Of a DNA stretch of 64,000 nucleotides, positions 61,951-64,000 are shown in pieces. The position numbers and the translations under genes are program-made. This stretch comes from Terriglobia bacterium (GTDB taxonomy: Bacteria > Acidobacteriota > Terriglobia > Acidiferrales > UBA7541): contig JAIQGC010000027.1 of the NCBI GenBank assembly GCA_020072805.1, positions 1 to 64,000 on the forward strand, written 5' to 3'. The stretch's first letter is position 1. Every line of letters starts with the position of its first letter. Under the pieces are notes generated by a model. It was not told where the DNA came from, did not search any database, and saw only the letters and a list, made by a program, of their open reading frames with translations.

Positions 61951-62973
61951 GTGCCCGCCAGCGCATCCAGCCCGGTACGCCAATTCGTCGCCGCCGCCGA
62001 AGACGCCGGGGTGCGGCTGGACCGCTTCCTGGCCGCGCGCCTGCCGGAGCTGAGCCGCACGCGCGTGCAGGAACTGATCGAGGCGGGTCTGGTGCGGGTG
62101 AACGGGGGAGCGGGCAAGGGCGCGCAGAGGCTGCGCGGAGGCGAACGCATCGAGATCGAGCCGCAGCCGCGGCCGCCGCTGCGCGCCGCAGCGGAAAATA
62201 TCCCGCTGGAAATTATTTACGAAGACGAAGAGCTGCTGGTGGTAAACAAGCCGGCGGGAATGACGGTGCATGCGGGAGCGGGGCAATCGAGCGGGACGCT
62301 GGTCAATGCGCTGCTGGGGCGGGGACAGGCGCTTTCGAGCGGAGGAGACGCGCTGCGGCCGGGGATCGTGCACCGGCTGGACAAGGGAACGTCGGGCGTA
62401 CTTCTGGTGGCCAAGAATGACGAGATGCACGCGCGGCTGAGCGCGCTGTTTGCGAGCCGGGCGATTTCCAAGACGTATATCGCGCTGGTGGAAGGCGCGG
62501 TGACCGGCGAGCACGGGCGCATTGAACTGCCCATCGGGCGCGACCCGAGGAACCGCGTGCGCATGACGGCGCGCAAGCATCCGGCGGGGCGGGTGCGCGC
62601 GGCGCGGACGGACTGGCGGGTGCTGGCGCGAGTGGGAGGCTGCACGCTGCTGGAAGTGCAACTGCACACGGGCAGAACGCATCAGATTCGGGTACACTTC
62701 TCGGCGCTGCGCCATCCCATCGTCGGTGACACTTTGTACGGAGCGGAGCGGCGGGAAAAAGCGGGCAAGACGGAGCTGCCGGAGCTGGGCCGGTATTTTC
62801 TGCATGCGGCGCGGCTGGTGTTTGCGCATCCGCGCACGGGGGCCACGGTGGATGCGCGCGCGCCCTTGCCGGCGGCGCTGCGCGAGTACCTGCGGGAACT
62901 GGCTGCGGGCGCCGGGGAAGACGCGGAAAAAATGGCGGCGCGGCTGGACCGGGAGTTCGCCGCGGTTCGATAA
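61951..62973 (+). CDS. RluA/RluD-family pseudouridine synthase
   Basis: Protein of 340 residues that isomerises uridine to pseudouridine in RNA, most likely in 23S rRNA by family. An N-terminal S4 domain (VRLDRFLAARLPELSRTRVQ, ELIEAGLVRVNG) is followed by the catalytic domain: LLVVNKPAGMTVHAGAG, RPGIVHRLDKGTSG with catalytic Asp144, KTYIALVEG, GRTHQIRVHF, HPIVGDTLYG. Start is GTG 61951. The S4 domain and the order after lspA agree with an RluD-type enzyme. The C-terminus has a short charged extension. It is 17 bp from the next gene. Confidence 0.93.
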   Translation: MPASASSPVRQFVAAAEDAGVRLDRFLAARLPELSRTRVQELIEAGLVRVNGGAGKGAQRLRGGERIEIEPQPRPPLRAAAENIPLEIIYEDEELLVVNKPAGMTVHAGAGQSSGTLVNALLGRGQALSSGGDALRPGIVHRLDKGTSGVLLVAKNDEMHARLSALFASRAISKTYIALVEGAVTGEHGRIELPIGRDPRNRVRMTARKHPAGRVRAARTDWRVLARVGGCTLLEVQLHTGRTHQIRVHFSALRHPIVGDTLYGAERREKAGKTELPELGRYFLHAARLVFAHPRTGATVDARAPLPAALREYLRELAAGAGEDAEKMAARLDREFAAVR

Positions 62974-62989
62974 TTTTTGGGGTGAAAAA

Positions 62990-64000
62990 ATGATGATTCG
63001 ACGCTTGGCCATCGTGATCCTGCTGTGCGCCGCCATGCTGCTGGGCGCTGAAAGCAGCCCCGCGCAGCAGCCCGCCGCTCCGGCTCCGCCAGCCAATCCG
63101 CAGGACGCGCCGGTGCATACGGGGCAGACCATCACGACGGAAGTGAACCTGGTGGACGTGCTGTTCACGGCGCTGAACCGGCGCAACAAGCTGGTGATTG
63201 ATCTGAATAAGGACGACTTTCGCGTATTTGATGACGGCAAGCCGCAGGAGATTCGCTACTTCAGCCGCCAGACGGATCTGCCGCTGCGCATCGGCATGCT
63301 GCTGGATACCTCGAACAGCATCCGCGACCGCATCCAGTTCGAGAAGGACGCCTCCATCGGATTTCTTTTCAACGTACTGCGCCACGGCAAGGACCAGGCT
63401 TTCGTGATGACCTTCGACGACCGCCCCAGTATTCTGCAGGGTTTTACGGAAGATGCCGGGCGGCTGCGCGACGAGATCATTGGCACTAAGGCGGGCGGAG
63501 GCACGGCGGTCTACGACGCGATTTACGAGGCCTGCGAGAAGGAGCTGAGCAATCCGCCGCGGCCTCCGGGGGACCAGCCGGACGTGGTGCGGCGGGTGAT
63601 GATCCTGATCAGCGACGGGGAGGACAATCTCTCCGAGCACACGCGCGCGGAAGCCATCGAGATGGCCCAGCGCACCAGCGTGGTGATTTACACGATCAGC
63701 ACCAGCACGCAGTGGATTTCGCTGAGCGAGACGAATCGCGAGAAGATGGGCGACAGGAAAATACACAAAACCGAGGGCGATAATATTCTCGAGGACATCG
63801 CCGAGGAGACCGGGGGCCGCGCGTTTTTTCCCTATCACGTGGACGACCTGGACCAGTCCTTTCAGGATATCGGAGACGAACTGCGCAGCCAGTATTCGCT
63901 GACTTACCGGCCGACGAATTTCGTGGCCAACGGGAAATATCACAAGATCAAGATCCGCGTGGAAGGGCGCAAGGACGTGCAAGTGCGGGCGCGGCGCGGG
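62990..64000 (+). CDS. VWFA-related acidobacterial domain protein (runs off window)
   Basis: The first 337 residues of an exported protein; the frame is still open at the window edge. ATG 62990 has GGGGTGA four bases upstream. A signal peptide (IRRLAIVILLCAAMLLG ... PAQQ) is followed by the family-specific beta segment TTEVNLVDVLFTALNRRNK, LNKDDFRVFDDGKPQEI. Next is a von Willebrand factor A domain with a complete MIDAS: DTSNS (106-110), later a Thr in the GGGTAVYDA loop, and ILISDGEDN. A terminal region with SQYSLTYRPTN is typical of the family. It probably binds a partner or metal in the periplasm; function is not established. It is the intact counterpart of the fragment at 344-742. Confidence 0.9.
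   Translation, partial: MMIRRLAIVILLCAAMLLGAESSPAQQPAAPAPPANPQDAPVHTGQTITTEVNLVDVLFTALNRRNKLVIDLNKDDFRVFDDGKPQEIRYFSRQTDLPLRIGMLLDTSNSIRDRIQFEKDASIGFLFNVLRHGKDQAFVMTFDDRPSILQGFTEDAGRLRDEIIGTKAGGGTAVYDAIYEACEKELSNPPRPPGDQPDVVRRVMILISDGEDNLSEHTRAEAIEMAQRTSVVIYTISTSTQWISLSETNREKMGDRKIHKTEGDNILEDIAEETGGRAFFPYHVDDLDQSFQDIGDELRSQYSLTYRPTNFVANGKYHKIKIRVEGRKDVQVRARRG

Overview
The window looks like a chromosomal piece of an Acidobacteriota genome. This is inferred from family content: two very large TonB-dependent receptors with an N-terminal carboxypeptidase-regulatory-like domain, proteins with the VWFA-related domain typical of that phylum, a CRTAC1/ASPIC-UnbV protein, sulfatase-like proteins fused to TPR arrays, and a CadC-type winged-helix regulator carrying TPRs. 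Most of the sequence is GC-rich, with short intergenic gaps and frequent stop/start overlaps. No insertion sequence, rRNA operon or CRISPR array is visible.

Layout. 1-4.9 kb: DUF5666 protein, TonB receptor and a truncated VWFA-family gene, all on the minus strand. 5.1-7.8 kb: MFS transporter, MscS channel, small Tat-signal protein, then tRNA-Arg(CCG). 8.2-9.5 kb: DUF2703 Cys-rich protein and DinB-like protein. 9.5-18.5 kb: a TPR regulator, then a plus-strand run of methyltransferase, two secreted proteins sharing a leader, a zinc-ribbon/OmpA protein and a DUF3617 protein. 18.5-23.3 kb: sulfate activation genes (sat-cysC), an alkaline-phosphatase-superfamily (AP-superfamily) phosphodiesterase and an NTF2-like protein. 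23.4-26.2 kb: a lower-GC two-gene unit of a reverse transcriptase and a methyltransferase-like protein, the best candidate here for an undescribed (probably defence) system. 26.3-33.0 kb: RNase H-like exonuclease, broken TauE/SafE gene, second phosphodiesterase, TPR protein, CRTAC1 protein. 33.1-38.3 kb: second TonB receptor with a structured promoter region and a clear terminator, then a carboxypeptidase-regulatory/TPR protein. 38.4-46.5 kb: two sulfatase-like TPR proteins in tandem, a small helical protein, a membrane protein, a third (frameshifted) phosphodiesterase and a HAD-like protein. 46.5-58.3 kb: a long minus-strand run of aminotransferase, DPP IV-type peptidase, VOC protein, TerC, secreted protein, a three-part ABC efflux system (adaptor, FtsX-type permease, ATPase) and TonB. 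58.5-64 kb: ileS, lspA, an RluA-type pseudouridine synthase and a VWFA-family protein that runs off the window.

Themes. Envelope import (TonB plus two receptors), envelope export (MacB-like system, MFS) and several periplasmic AP-superfamily hydrolases dominate. Four genes look disrupted: the VWFA fragment at 344-742, TauE/SafE at 27.2-28.0 kb, the phosphodiesterase at 43.8-46.0 kb, and the efflux adaptor whose N-terminal anchor is missing. This means either real decay or assembly error; read mapping would decide. Intergenic spaces carry several families of short hairpin repeats and one 39-bp tandem repeat. All functional assignments rest on motifs read by eye; no database search was run.
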